64,000 nt of DNA from Phoronis australis (lineage: Eukaryota; Phoronida; Phoronidae): contig NMRA01000008.1 in assembly GCA_002633005.1 (NCBI GenBank), positions 2,122,598 through 2,186,597 on the forward strand, in the 5' to 3' direction. Positions 36,601-49,100 of the stretch are shown piece by piece (within the stretch, counting starts at the first letter, position 1; every line of letters begins with the position of its first letter). The notes beneath the pieces were generated by a model that had not been told where the DNA came from, did not search any database, and was given only the letters and a program-made list of their open reading frames with translations. A program made the position numbers and the translations under genes.

Positions 36601-38035
36601 TCTGCGCTTAGTACATTATCATTGACGACCGAGCTGAAGTCTGATACAAAGTTCTGAAAAAGTCACAAGAAAACGCATTGCAGTTAGAACCGATAACCAC
36701 AGCAAACACTGCAGAATGTTTTGAGGTCAACTATAGCTAATGTTAGATGTTTGCACAAGGATAGCTCAATAACTGGATCGACTACTTAGTCAAGGCATTA
36801 AAAATAAATCAGAACCATAAAGTTTTGGGCAAAAAACGATGTGTTCGAAACACAGTGTTGGAAGAGGTAAAGACAGCAAACTCTGGCTAATTCCAACACC
36901 ATGTTGACTACTATAAATTTTACAATTCTGAGTGAATGTAGCAAACTTCGCACCCTTCAGTTGACACTCAAGGTTTTATACCCAATGCTATAAATCAGAG
37001 ATGGGGACACACTCCCGTTCAGTTCCGTAAAGTCTGGCCATTTTTGGACAGAAATAATTGCCAAAATTGCCAATGACCTACTCTTTTAGCAAATTACAAG
37101 GTAAATGTGAGAAAAGACCGCCCACTAAGCAACATAATGTCCAATCTGTGAGATAGCGATTACGAGCTTTTAAATGATTCTTGCCTTTAACTTGGAAGAT
37201 TGACACCCATGATGCATTAGCAGGTGACAGAACAAGGATTGGTGGAAATCATCAAAACAGAATTTAGTATCCTTTTAAGCATTATTTTGGTATGAAAAAA
37301 TAAGAACAAGAAAACGTCACTATTCTGTCAAAACGTATGCTAAATTTTGTGAAATTCTACTGCATCGCATTGGGGGATAAAGTCCTCTAATATTTGCTAA
37401 GATACACAAGTTGTTGCTTACTCTGTCAATTGCTTTGCCCACTTTGGAGACTGTACTGTGGAGGTCTTTGTGTTCCGAACTAATCTGGTTGACTGTGTCC
37501 TTGATCTTCTTTATACTCTGAGTCAGAATGAGATTCTGTGTGGGAGTAAGCTCTTGATCTGAAGGAAAGAAATGGCAGCTCTTCAAACAAAAAAGGAAGG
37601 AAACATTTAAAATACAAACAAGAATCCCTTGTCTTGTCAACATAATTAACACATAGCGACAGTGTCAGGACATGTACACGGTAAAATAGCAACATGGTAA
37701 TTTTGAGAAAATGAGAACCATTATGCCGTTCATCTGAAACACAACGCATCCGTAATTCCCGCTGCTCACGTAAAACAGTTGGAAGAGAAAAGTACAATGA
37801 GTCAGTGTGGTCGCTGAGAGTCTCGAGTCCGAGACTGGCTGGGGAACAAGTTACGGCAACGGTCACTTTTAATGCAGGACTGGGCCTTCAATTACAAACC
37901 TTCAGAGAGAGAATTACGTATTTCCGAAGTACTTTGCATTAAACAGTCAAGTGTCCTAAGCGTATGTTCATTTAAACCTCCAAATTTCGCCAAAACTTTA
38001 TCAACTTCTTTTTCCACAGCTGTACAAGAATCCAT
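30646..38035 (-). CDS. RMND5A: RMND5 homologue, RING-type E3 subunit of the GID/CTLH ligase
   Basis: Nine coding exons on the minus strand: 38035-37900, 37558-37422, 36653-36516, 34990-34890, 34383-34217, 33385-33220, 32002-31900, 31352-31198 and 30709-30646. All phases agree and give 389 codons (388 aa; human RMND5A is about 391). It starts [10 protein letters not shown], collinear with human M-D-Q-C. A LisH-type segment lies around 112-137 ([12 protein letters not shown]), a CTLH region around 150-210 (F-L-E-L-H-R-I-L-E ... [10 protein letters not shown]), then S-P-Y-Q-H-L-L-D and F-T-R-D-A-C-A-L. The degenerate RING has C333-P-I-L, C351-G-H353 and C371-P-Y-C374. With MAEA this protein forms the catalytic pair of the CTLH ubiquitin ligase (family knowledge). 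Human has paralogues A and B; I cannot say whether this animal has one or two. Confidence 0.95.
30966..31110. mobile_element. MITE-like element, family 2, copy 2 (partial)
   Basis: Starts TTACCGTGACAGGATTCTAT and shares CTCAATTTTAAGAATAGGCA and CAACCCCAATA-type landmarks with the copy at 57052. It lies in intron 8 of RMND5. The right end is unclear. Confidence 0.45.
32163..32325. mobile_element. Possible MITE with CAGTTGCATAA ends
   Basis: GGGCCCAGTTGCATAAAACT on the left faces TTATGCAACTGG on the right, about 160 bases apart, in intron 6 of RMND5. Only one copy seen here. Confidence 0.35.
32774..32875. mobile_element. MITE-like hairpin, family 1, copy c
   Basis: Inverted repeat with inner arms TTTGAGAACCAGTTT and AAACTGGTTCTCAAAA and spacer CAACAGGCATC. 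The outer ends have diverged (CACTTACAG / CTGTAAGTG). It lies in intron 6 of RMND5. Confidence 0.75.
34066..34260 (-). repeat. Tandem duplication of the RMND5 exon 5 end and donor
   Basis: The 3' end of exon 5 plus its donor (34216-34215) is copied twice into the intron at 73-77 base spacing, giving donor-like GT at 34139-34138 and 34066-34065. Each copy retains the minus-strand sequence of GGTTTCTCACC and ATTAAAGGTGA type with some substitutions. Confidence 0.8.
34609..34716. mobile_element. MITE-like hairpin, family 1, copy d
   Basis: Best-preserved copy: GGTAATGGTCTGATATAATG on the left and CATGTTATATCAGATTATT on the right, with inner arms TTTGAGAACCAGTTT and AAACTGGTTCTCAAAA. It lies in intron 4 of RMND5. 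Confidence 0.85.
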
Positions 38036-40098
38036 TATTGTTTGTGTGATCACCGGAAATGAAGCGCCCTCATGTGCTCGAAAGATATACTATTTCCTGA
38101 TTGCAGCACAGGATTGCAGCAGCAGCAAGATTTTTCCCTGAACACTGATGAAATGTAAGGTGTTTGTGAAAATACGAAAAAGATTATTCCTCATAACTCA
38201 TGTTTTCGCCAGATTCCAAATGCTTGATGCACTCAGGCTAACTTCAAGCGCTTAGGTATCACCGTTTGGAGCATTGTCAAACCCCTACTTGACAGTGACC
38301 GTTTCTACTGTGCCCCGGCCTTGTGGCCTTTAACGGTGAAGCTCCTATACTGCTGGCGCTTCATATGCCGGAAGCTTTTTGACGAATTATAACCCACACT
38401 GTTTAAAACATTAAAGTAATGTTGTTATAAGTACCTTTTGTGCATAGAGGGACACCTTAGGAGGCCCTCGATGTCTTTAATTCCTTCTAACTTGAACAAA
38501 CTCCCACAGGCCACACATATGAAGCCATAAAGACCATAATCAGAATAATCAAACTTTTTTCGAGCTGTCAGTTGCGCAAATCGGAACTGCTCATTTTTAA
38601 CACTTCAAACACCAGGAGAAATGAGGCCAGTAGAGATGGTTGTCACTGCCTAGCAGCATCCCTGTCGCCTGTGCTCCAATCCTGTATTAGTTACTAGTCC
38701 CCTCACGAGCGCTCCACTGATCCAGGCCCAGCAGCCCAGTCACTGAAGCTGAGCCTCAGTGTCATACTCACTCTCAGTGTCAGTCGTACTCTCCACAGAC
38801 CTGGAGAATGTAAACAATATTGGGGAGGTACAAACTATTTTGCCATCACCAAACTCTTGCCCCTCCCTCCATGATGGTCCTAAATTTCCACATTGCCACG
38901 TACCACTTCCACCAGCCCTGGTTGTCGCCAATTTCACACACCCTCCTGTCATAGGCCTTAAACTGTTCTGACCTTTCTGTCTGGGGGGACAAACCGAGGG
39001 GAGTTAGCCATCAGAAGTTTGGGTACACAAATATTTAAAAAATTCACTCGAAAAGAGTTACATGCACTTAGGATATGATTTTGATAGATCTGTAGAATGC
39101 CAAAAAGATTTTACTGCCAAAATCACTCTTTAGGGGGTTATAGCACTTGGTAATGTATGAAACTCCTACCTATATCTTGATAAATTCTGGAGAAATAGCA
39201 AATGACCTCAGAATTGAGTACTAGACAGAACCGCCTCGGAATCTTCGGTTATAGATATATTTGTCCAAATGAAGCCTAAGGTCAAGATTCACTTTATTAG
39301 AGTCCAGTTTGGAAGAACTCACTTTATTAGGGTCATGCTTTGAAGGTTTTCTTTCAAAGGGTGCGGTTCCATGTGTCCCAACACTAGCTGGTTTAGGGGA
39401 TATCCCAAGTTTCTGTTGGCTGCCTCAACGGGNGGGGGGGGGGGGGGGGACAAATGCTGTAGAACTGACTGAATTTCATCAACCTCCATCAGATTTAGCC
39501 GAAATGCAAATTTCTTAGAGGGAATTATTTCTGATTATATCTGTCTTAAGGAAGTGTTGCTTCTCTAGTCCTACTTTTCAGTGTGTTCTGTTCAACTTGC
39601 ATTCTTACTGAACTTGAAATGGCGAGAGATCTCATTAAACCTGAAAATATGTCAATGCCTTTTGTAGTGTGTGAGTCATCCTGGGACTTATTTAGAAATT
39701 TTCATGGGGGGCACTTTTATTTTTAATTTGATGATGTTGCCGTATGTGGTGTCGGCTAAACCCGTATGGCATCAGAAAGATCATTGTAGGCCTAATATCA
39801 TTCACTTGGACACTAAAGAGGAAAGCAACCTTTTTAATGTTGCGTTTAGTAAAAAATGCAGATTCCTGTCTGCATGTTTATCTTGGAAGTACATTTTTCT
39901 GTGTTAATTACTGTACCCATAGTGAATATGTACTGTCCATGGAACAATAGAAAATGAAGAAAACAGCCCGACAAGAGCCCCATCTGTGTTCTGCATTCAC
40001 TTCATTAGAGGAAACGTGATGTTCTGCTCCGCACTGAATACAGTCTGTGCTGGTCATATGTATTGAAAATTTAAAATTTGCATATCATCTCCTTACAG
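38036..40098. other. Divergent region between RMND5 and the LRR gene
   Basis: No coding exon recognised. It should hold the RMND5 promoter (right after 38035) and the 5' UTR exon and promoter of the plus-strand LRR gene. A poly-G run with an n lies at 39431-39449. No clear core promoter motif can be assigned. Confidence 0.4.
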
Positions 40099-40130
40099 TC
40101 GATGGAAGAGGTCGTCCTTTTATTTGAGAC

Positions 40131-43100
40131 ATGGGGAAGTCTTTACTTCATATGTGTGTGCAGTGTATTGCGGAAAGCATTGATGACGTGCCTCACTTGA
40201 GTAAAAGACTTGCACCAGCTCACAAGGAACTGATCCTGGAACACTGTATTAACCATGACATGCTGACTGGATCACGCCTCCCTCATATCACATACAATCT
40301 GTTGTGTCCAGCACTAACCCATCTGAACTTGTTCAGAAGTGATCAAGTGACCGACAGTTTCCTACGCTTGTTTGGTCAATGTGGCTCTCAGTTGACTGCG
40401 CTGACCGTAGAGTCGTGTTCAAGTGTTACAGGTAACAAATCTAGTGTTAATAGGATGGTCCCGGATAGAAATCTGCTGTGTCCTGTTGGTATTAAATTGC
40501 ATTGTTACAGTGGTCTGGTTTTAAAAATATCAGGCTGATTATAGGAATCTTGTTTCAATATATAGCATCCACGGATACTTTTGAAGTTTATTCTGCATTT
40601 TGCTGTCAGAGTTGAAGCCCCCAGCATTGAAACTTTGCTAACATTGAAAGGCTGAATACAATGAATGCAGTCGAGAAAAACTCGAAAATAGCAAGGCAGC
40701 AAGCAACAAATAACGTGAGAAACTCCAATGGTTTTGAAAATGTTGCTAGAGAACTGCTTGACGGAAGTTGTGATAAATTCCCGCAAGATTAAAGCACTGT
40801 TGTGTAATCCGAGACCGTCGTGTTGTTCTTGGAAGGTTCATTCAATGTCTTGAACTTTACTTGATTATACTACCTTCAAAAACTATATAAAAACTACAAT
40901 ACAACTTTTCTGACACTATAGATTTTTGTTCTCCTCTGTGCTAATAACAGGTTATGTTTCAATAACGTCTACAGTATGTACAAGCCAAAAGAATTCAGAC
41001 AAAATTACCCAAAATTCTCCATCATGATTTCTAGGCAGAAGCCGATCTCACAGTAGTCTCCCCTCATGACTGATAATGAAAGCAAATTAACGGGAAAGTT
41101 ATGAAGATGTCTTATCCTTTCTGCAATTAGAATATACGTGTCATTTTTGCTGTCAACAGGATTAGCTGTCATGACAGGAAGACTGTATTTTGTCTTGTAC
41201 TGCATCTATTGGCATCATGGAAATCAGCTGAGGGACTTGTTTCAGAGCAGCTACCTGTACAGGTAGCTGTGTAAAAGAATCAGAACAATGAAGCTGTTGT
41301 TCATCTCAGTACACATTAAGACCCTCGTTGATAGTAACACTGTGTTGACTTAAGTTATCAGTCTGCTGAAGTTGCTATTTCGTCTTATGTAAAGTTACCA
41401 CCTTGTGTCAAGAGCCAAACACTAACTGAATTTTATGTTAATATACTTTGATAACCCTCAGGCTTTTCTTGATGCATTATGGGAACTCCACAACATGTAA
41501 CTTAGAATGCTTGTGGGTTGTTTTGATGTGTATTCTTCCTGTATTTCAGACGATGGGTTGGGTGCTTTACTGGGCCACCAGCACGAGCTGATTACATTAG
41601 AACTGAAAAAATTACCAAATGTCCAAGGACAATGCCTGTCTTCCGTACATTGTCTTCAACTGCAGCGACTTGATCTCACAAGATGTGCGACACTGAAATC
41701 TCTAGGTATTTGGAATGTTTGATTGATTGATATTTTGATTCGGACAGCAAAAATGCCTAACAGTTTCAGCTTTTAGTAGCGATGATGATTAGATGTACAC
41801 AAGACTAACCAAGACATGAATATTCTTGTCAGTAAGGTTGAAAGTTTGTTTATTTCTCAAATTCCAATCATTAGGAATGTATTTAATTAATTTCTTGCAT
41901 GCTCAGATTTTATTGTTCCTTCTAAAGAAAGTAGTTTGGGTGCCAAAATGATACATCACTCATCCTACCATTATTATAATTGGGCATATCCTCTTAAAGT
42001 TCCATGCAACAACATGTTTAAAAACCATTATACGTTTGGTTCATGTTTTAGCATGGAACCTATTGTCTTGGTTTTCCTACACAGAGAGTAGGTATTCCTA
42101 ATTACAAACTGTGACAACTGGTGGACCAAGTGAAGTTCATTGATTACTTTACTGGGAAGCTTGGTTGTCACTATCTCGACCTATTAGTGCTGCATGGGTA
42201 TTTAAAGTTCCTCCGAATTTTTTACTTAAATGGCTACTAAACCATGTTTTGGAGGTTCTATGCAGAACTGCTTTGAATTCCCTGTCTGTTACTAATGTGT
42301 TAATAAGGTTTTACCTGGAAAGATAATTAAAACCCATTGTTCAGCTGTAACTGAGTATGTATGCACAAAATGGATTCGGTGATTTGACATACCCAACTTG
42401 TCCCTTGTCACGTTTTTCCCCGTGTGTGGGTGGGCGTAGGTTGTTACAGACCGGTGCTAATAGCTTTCGGTGCGACGATATACTGAAGACTGGTTCGAGT
42501 TAATCCTTTATTAATCCCGACCGTAGGTTCACAAGACTACTCAAACAAAACGTCTGACGTAATGTCTGTTTATGCTCCAGCCAATGCTGCGAAGCCTTGA
42601 CTTGTGATGAACTTCTGAGACACGTTCAGTAACTGTTACACTCGTCGATTCAATAACCTGCTGTCTCTATAGCTGGCTCTTTATTGACTATCGCTGTAAC
42701 TGCTGATTCTCTTCACTGCGACTCAACTGTAACTCTCCTGATTAACTTTCTTGAACTGACTTGATCTGACTTGGTCTCCCGACTTGATCTCCTGATGAAC
42801 TGTTGACTTGATCTGACTTGATCTGACTTGATCTCCCGACTTGATCTGACTAACACAAACCCGTGCTAGTGTATTTATAACCTAATGCATTGTTCTGGAA
42901 CTTTACATCAATTCAAGCACATTGTAGAACTTTCCTGAATCTACACAATCATTCTACAAACATATACTAGTCTCTAGAATATTCCAGACTGCATTAATCA
43001 CTGTCATGCTAGAGTCTTCTAGAAAGTTCCACACTATACTGTAGTAAACAAATTACATCATCACTGCTCTGACCTCAGTCTTCTAGAAAGTTCCACACTA

Positions 43101-46100
43101 TTTTGTAGTAAACAAATTACATCATCACTGTACTTAACTCAGGGGTCATGCCAATCAAACAGAATAACAAAACAAAACAATATACAACTACAAATCCTGT
43201 CAGACTATATTCTGACATCCCTACAGTTGTCCATTAACTTGCTCAACGTGTTAGTCACGCTAAGTCTGTTTGACCAGATTTTGTAAGGCATTGTTAAACT
43301 TGAATCAAACTTTGAGCATTTTCCAGTGGTCTACAGATCATTGTTTTGTTTCAAATATTTAAATTTTAAGTCTACATTAATTAGATTCTGTTAACAGTCA
43401 AAAATTGGGTTCAGTGTCCTTTTTGTTAACCACAGTTCAATGCTTTATTTGCAGGACCAAACACTCTGATGTCGTGTCATTCCAGCATACAATATCTTAT
43501 TTTAAATGGTTGCTATAGACTGGACACTTCTATATTTCGAAACATATCAAGGTACTTGATAAATCTTGTGAGTATAACATCTGGTATGCATACTTAAAGC
43601 AGGTGTTGTGAGATGTTCCAAACTAGCAGTGAGCTTATACATGTTTCACTCATAATTATGGAATCTATTAATCTGCTGTGATTTTGTAAAGCTGTTGACT
43701 GTGCACTGTTAGATTTGATACGGATTTTAATATGAATACTTAAACTGACCGTGCTGGTCACTGTTTGTAGTTACGTAGTGTATACTACGTGCCGAAAATA
43801 TTGGCATGTGATAACCCACATTCACCCACATTCACCCACATTCCAGCGACTCTTGATTGGCTGTTCCACTTGCATTCAATCATCGTGACGGGAAATCCAC
43901 TTGCAGTCAAGCAGAATTCTGCGTCATTTTGTCTGGTTCCTTCTGGCATGTACTGTTACAAAATCCAATTCAAAGATGAGAAAATTACCACAATGTGAGA
44001 TGAGATCATTCAAAATGTTCTGCTGTCGTGTCTCGTTTTTGTCTCTGAATGTCATTCTTCTTCACTGTAAACTGTGTTCGCTGATGTGGAGTACACTTTG
44101 TGTAGGAGCTCCTGGACATATCAGATGTTCACTGCACAAATGATGATTGCATGGCGATGATTGCAGATGGCTGTCCTGGACTGCGCACGTAAGTGTTCTA
44201 TATTGTAGACTAAGAGCACTGTCCATGAAACCTTAATTACAACTATATGCAGAGGCACAGTCCATTGAAACCTAATGTCTTCAGCAGACATGGCAGTATG
44301 TTTGCATTCAGAATTGGTTATCGTCTAGGTGCAGTATGTAAGCAAGCCATGTAAACAAATCTCTAAGTCGAATTCTGATTTGGGAAGATACGCATCCCAA
44401 CCATCTATTTTTGGCTTAAAATTTTGAAAACTGCCCGATACATGCAACTATGGCAATTTCTTTGATTTCTTACACATTTCATCTTTATCCACTCCAGGTT
44501 TTTGATGTGAAAATGGAGATCTCATTCCTGTCTGGGTTTGGTTGACTTATGTTACAAACCAGTCTTGCCTGACTGTTGTGAAAACTTATTGTTTTTTTCT
44601 GTTTAGATCGGTGTAGCTTAATTAACGTATATCTGGCTTTATTACAGCAAACATTCGGAACTTGTTTCCAAAGCATCAAAATTGGCCCAGAAATAATTAA
44701 GTTACAACTTGAGCTCACACTATCCTGTCAAATAACACATAGCCTGCCCACGACAGTAACATGAATTAGGTGCCTGGCATAGCTTAAGCGGGATCATGGG
44801 AGGGTAACCATGTAACTTGTCGCCTAAGATGGTTCTTTTCAATCTTAATAAAGTGCTTAAAAACCACCATTTACGTTGTTCTGAAAAAAGGGGAGGCAGT
44901 GTGGCCTAGTGTGATAGGTGCCCGCCTTCTTTACTTGAGGTCGTGGGTTCGAGTCCCACCAGGTCACACTGCTAAACCCTTGAGTCAGGTTTCTAGCTCC
45001 TCAGCTTGGTTTCAACTATTATTAATAAAGCACAAAAATATTTCCAGGTGATCAGTGCAATGGGCCCACATGCGCGGCCTGCGCACGTCTGGTACGTTTA
45101 CCATACCGCCTGCAATAATTTTTTTTTTTGTTCTGACTAGTGACTATATTGTCAGCATCATTAAAAATTCCTTTGTAGCATTGCAACTGTGAATCAATTC
45201 AATATCCCCAAAACGAGAAAATAGATGAAAAGTGACTTTAATTGAAATTTTTTTAGCTCCAAGGACATGAGTGTGACTTATGAACTCACCCAGCACCACT
45301 GAGTGTATTATGTCCATCAACAAGCAATTTAATCTTGTACAAACTTGTGCCATATCCATGCTTCTCTGTCGTCACTTGGGAAAGTGAAGAGTCACAGCAT
45401 GTTCAGAGGTGCCACGACCACCATAAATACAATGCCTCACCATATTTATAAACCACGGAAAAATGAGCAGCAATATCTGACCACTTCTCGCAGTAAACGC
45501 AGTGGAGGGTGACTAAGGCTGTGATTGGTTGCCCGGATTCTACGTATTATGCATCCACCAATTAGTGCTCGTAACTCGAGATCAGCTAATTAACATATCG
45601 TCAGATGGTGTTTGAGGGTGCTCTAATTTTACAGCGGACCGTTTTTTGTATTTTGAACATCGAATTGATGGTTTTTGCACTGTATTCATGATGTGGGTCT
45701 GTTGTAGATTAAATATCTATGGCTGTAACAAACTTACGGGGTATGGAATAATGCAGGTATGTAGATCTTATTAAGAGACTCTAATTTTCCATTTTGAGTA
45801 ACACGAAATTTTATTTTAGCTCAGTATCTAGAATTCCTTTTCACCTATTTTTAAGAAGCAAATTCCTTTTGAGAGCAAACAAAACTTCATCATTCGTGAC
45901 TATCGTTAGTGCTAACAAACAGGTCATTGCGACGTGTTAAAACAGGTAGTAGAGAATATGGAACACTGCACACTCAGACTTTTGAAAACTTAGTTTATAA
46001 CTGCCTTAGGGTTCTCCTAAAATCTATGAGTATATTAATTATAACCATGTTTCTTTTCAGGTTGTTGGGAAGTGTAGTAAGCTTCAACAGCTGGACCTCT

Positions 46101-49100
46101 CTTACTGCGTCCAACTCACTGTCCCCGAGTGTCTGACCAGCCTACCTGTCTCACTGACCAGTCTCACGCTGACGGGCATCCAGCTTCAGTCAGGTGACAT
46201 CCTCATAAATGGTCTCGTGCGTCTTCGCAACCTTACACGACTGTACATGTGTGGAGTGGATGCCGTCAACGACGACACGCTACGACAGGTCTCGTTGTCA
46301 GCACTGTTTGTTTAGCAAAGTGATAATAAATCAGTGTTCTTCACTGCAGAAAGTTCACACTTGATGGGAGTCTGTATGATTAAAAACCGGACGATTGCCG
46401 CACAAATCAAGAAGTTCATGTTAAATCAACGTTTCGTCTATTCGTTAGACATCATCAGGATATTTACATAGAACAAGTGCCAACATACATCTCAGGTGAC
46501 ATCCATGAAGTGAAGTGAGAGATACAGATTAGTCAGTAGCTGGTCATCACCATAGTTGCAGGGTCACTGAGCTCTGCAGGTTGTTCAGATAATCAGTAGC
46601 ATGCTGGTTCTGAATGGCCAGTTACTCTTTAATGTACAGTAATTCCTTATTGTTTTCTCTGCAGTTAACATTTACTGAATTGGCTTGGTGATTGTTGCTA
46701 ACACAATGCCTATATATGTTGCTAGGCATTGTGTTAGCAACAATCACCAAGCCAATTCTTTTTGAACACAGACTCTTCAAGTACTTGGACACCAACTGAC
46801 CCACTTACAGCTGAGCGCCTCTCCTCGTGCCCCTGGCCAGGTACGACAAATTTTCTTACTTGGGATTTTGTAAATATTATCCTTAATTGATATTGTGTCC
46901 AAATAGGCACCAAAAAATTAGGCTTGACTTTGATGTCAGTTTAGGTGCAATGAGGGAAGTTTGACAATGCCTTTGTCGACAAATCATCAACTTCCTTATA
47001 AGGAACAAAATTCAGATATTAATGACACATTGGCCACATTTTCCACTGGTCCATACAAGCCTCCTGCCAGGCATGCAAACGATCATGAAAGAGCCCTTGT
47101 GTTTTTTTTGTAACCTATCTGCAATTAGGGCATGTGTTACGGATCCTTCTAGGTGGATTATCACTTCTAGCTTTTGGTTAATTTGCTAACTCTTGTATTG
47201 AGATAGGACGGAAATAAACACTGCTAGTACCGTTGCTATGGTGAGCTCATATCAAGGTTATGCTTCGTTCACTTCTCTAAATTAGCTCCTAAATTTTATA
47301 AGCTGTGGACAGACATCTCTTGTCTGATGTTCATTTATGGAGTTGATGTAACTGAAGCTTGCCAACACTCAGAGCTTGTATTTCTTCCTCTGACGGATGC
47401 TAAGGAAAGTGAAACAAATCACTATTAAAGCGCAATGGCGCAGTGCCCGAAAATAGTAATCATTCTATTCATCTAGGGTAACATTGTCTTCGCGCAATAT
47501 GCCTTAGTTTTGGATTGAAACTTTTGCGAGGATGTGGCTATCCTGACATGTAATTGTATTGACCTGCCTAATGTATACAACATACTACTAGATGTTTCCT
47601 GTTTCAGCTGTCTGACATTGGGTTGGAAGCCATCGCTGACTACTGCGTGAACCTAGAAGTCCTACTCTTGAGCTGTCCCTGCGGAAGCTACACTGGTAGT
47701 ACACTGCTGCCCATCACGGACAACCCTGAGAGGTGCAAGTTGATTCGAGAAATCGGCCTGTCTTCGCGCATGGTATGTTGCCTGCTTGTGTTTATGAGTA
47801 GTTTTCAAAAAAATTGATCAATCATTGATTTTGTCTACAGTTTTCAAAAAGTTAACCAAAATTGCTGAGCTTTGTGGACGTTTTTTTAGCATGGTGAAGG
47901 TGATCAGGAAAAATTGTCGGTATATTGTTTGAAAACTAGTCAAAAATCATCCTAGAATTTTGACAGAAACAGCTGCTGAAGAAAAAGTTCTCAGAACTTT
48001 AGTGATTACGAGCTGCTGAAACTACAGTCTTGGCAAACGTAGACAGTTGATTTGACCTAGTCGTTGGTGTGACTTGTTTGTTGTTTTTACCACCAGACTT
48101 TAATGATTGTTTTACAAACAAGTAGGACCAAATTTTCTAGTACCCTCAAGTTGTTTTTTTAATAAAATCCATGTGCACACTCCAGTCAGGTCCTTTATTG
48201 TTGTACGTACACTGCAGCACGTTAGGATCGAGTGCTTATGGAAAAGCATTCATTCGGTGGTTCACATTTTTACGAACAGAAATAATTGAGCGTTAATTTA
48301 AAGTAAATTTTACTTGCCACATTGTGCCTTATATTAGTTAGATTTCACTGTAACTGGCCTGTTATGCTACAGCATTGTATTGATTAATCTATTGAAAAAC
48401 CTGGGCTTGTGTTTGGAATTATGTTTAGATGTAAAAGACTGCCAAGATACGGTGTTCACTCCTTGTGAGGATAACCGAAACTTTACGAAACCATATCAAG
48501 GTTTAATGACTAGTTCATAAGAAAAGAGATAAAGGAAACTGGAAGTCAGAAGAGAAATATTCGTTGATTATAAAAAAAGACTCAGTTGTAATTTTTTGCT
48601 CCAATATTTCACCAACTTAACCTTAGTTTCATGATTATAGAGTTTATTAGTCTCTTTAATTGTTTTCGCAGATTTGCCAAGAATTAATTGACGCCGTTTC
48701 TGAGAGGTGTTGCAACCTGGAGTTACTGGACTTATCCGGCCTTGCTAGCGTAATCACCGATTCCACTCTGATAAGTTTGGCCAACAACTGTCGGAGTTTA
48801 CACACACTGTATATGAAAGGATGTAACCAAGTAAGATTTAGTAACAGTGCCTCTTTACTGGATTACCCGAGGTCTAAATAATGCCAAATTTTGACATTTG
48901 NGGGGGGGGGAGCGTTGAAGAGCTAAGTCAAAGTTCTGTACTAAATAAATATGAGCACTGCACCAGAAATCGCTTTTGCATCATATCCAGGTTCTTGTTC
49001 ACTCCTTTGCATACACTCACAAGTAAGACTCAGCTCACAGGAGTAGGAGACACAGTTGTGCTATGCTCGAATGTCTACCAACAAAGCCAGGATTCGAATC

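Noticed and set aside
44901-44967. tRNA gene
   Set aside because: Only about 67 bases, no proper anticodon arm, and it is the head of a SINE with a target duplication. The same holds for 15735-15801.
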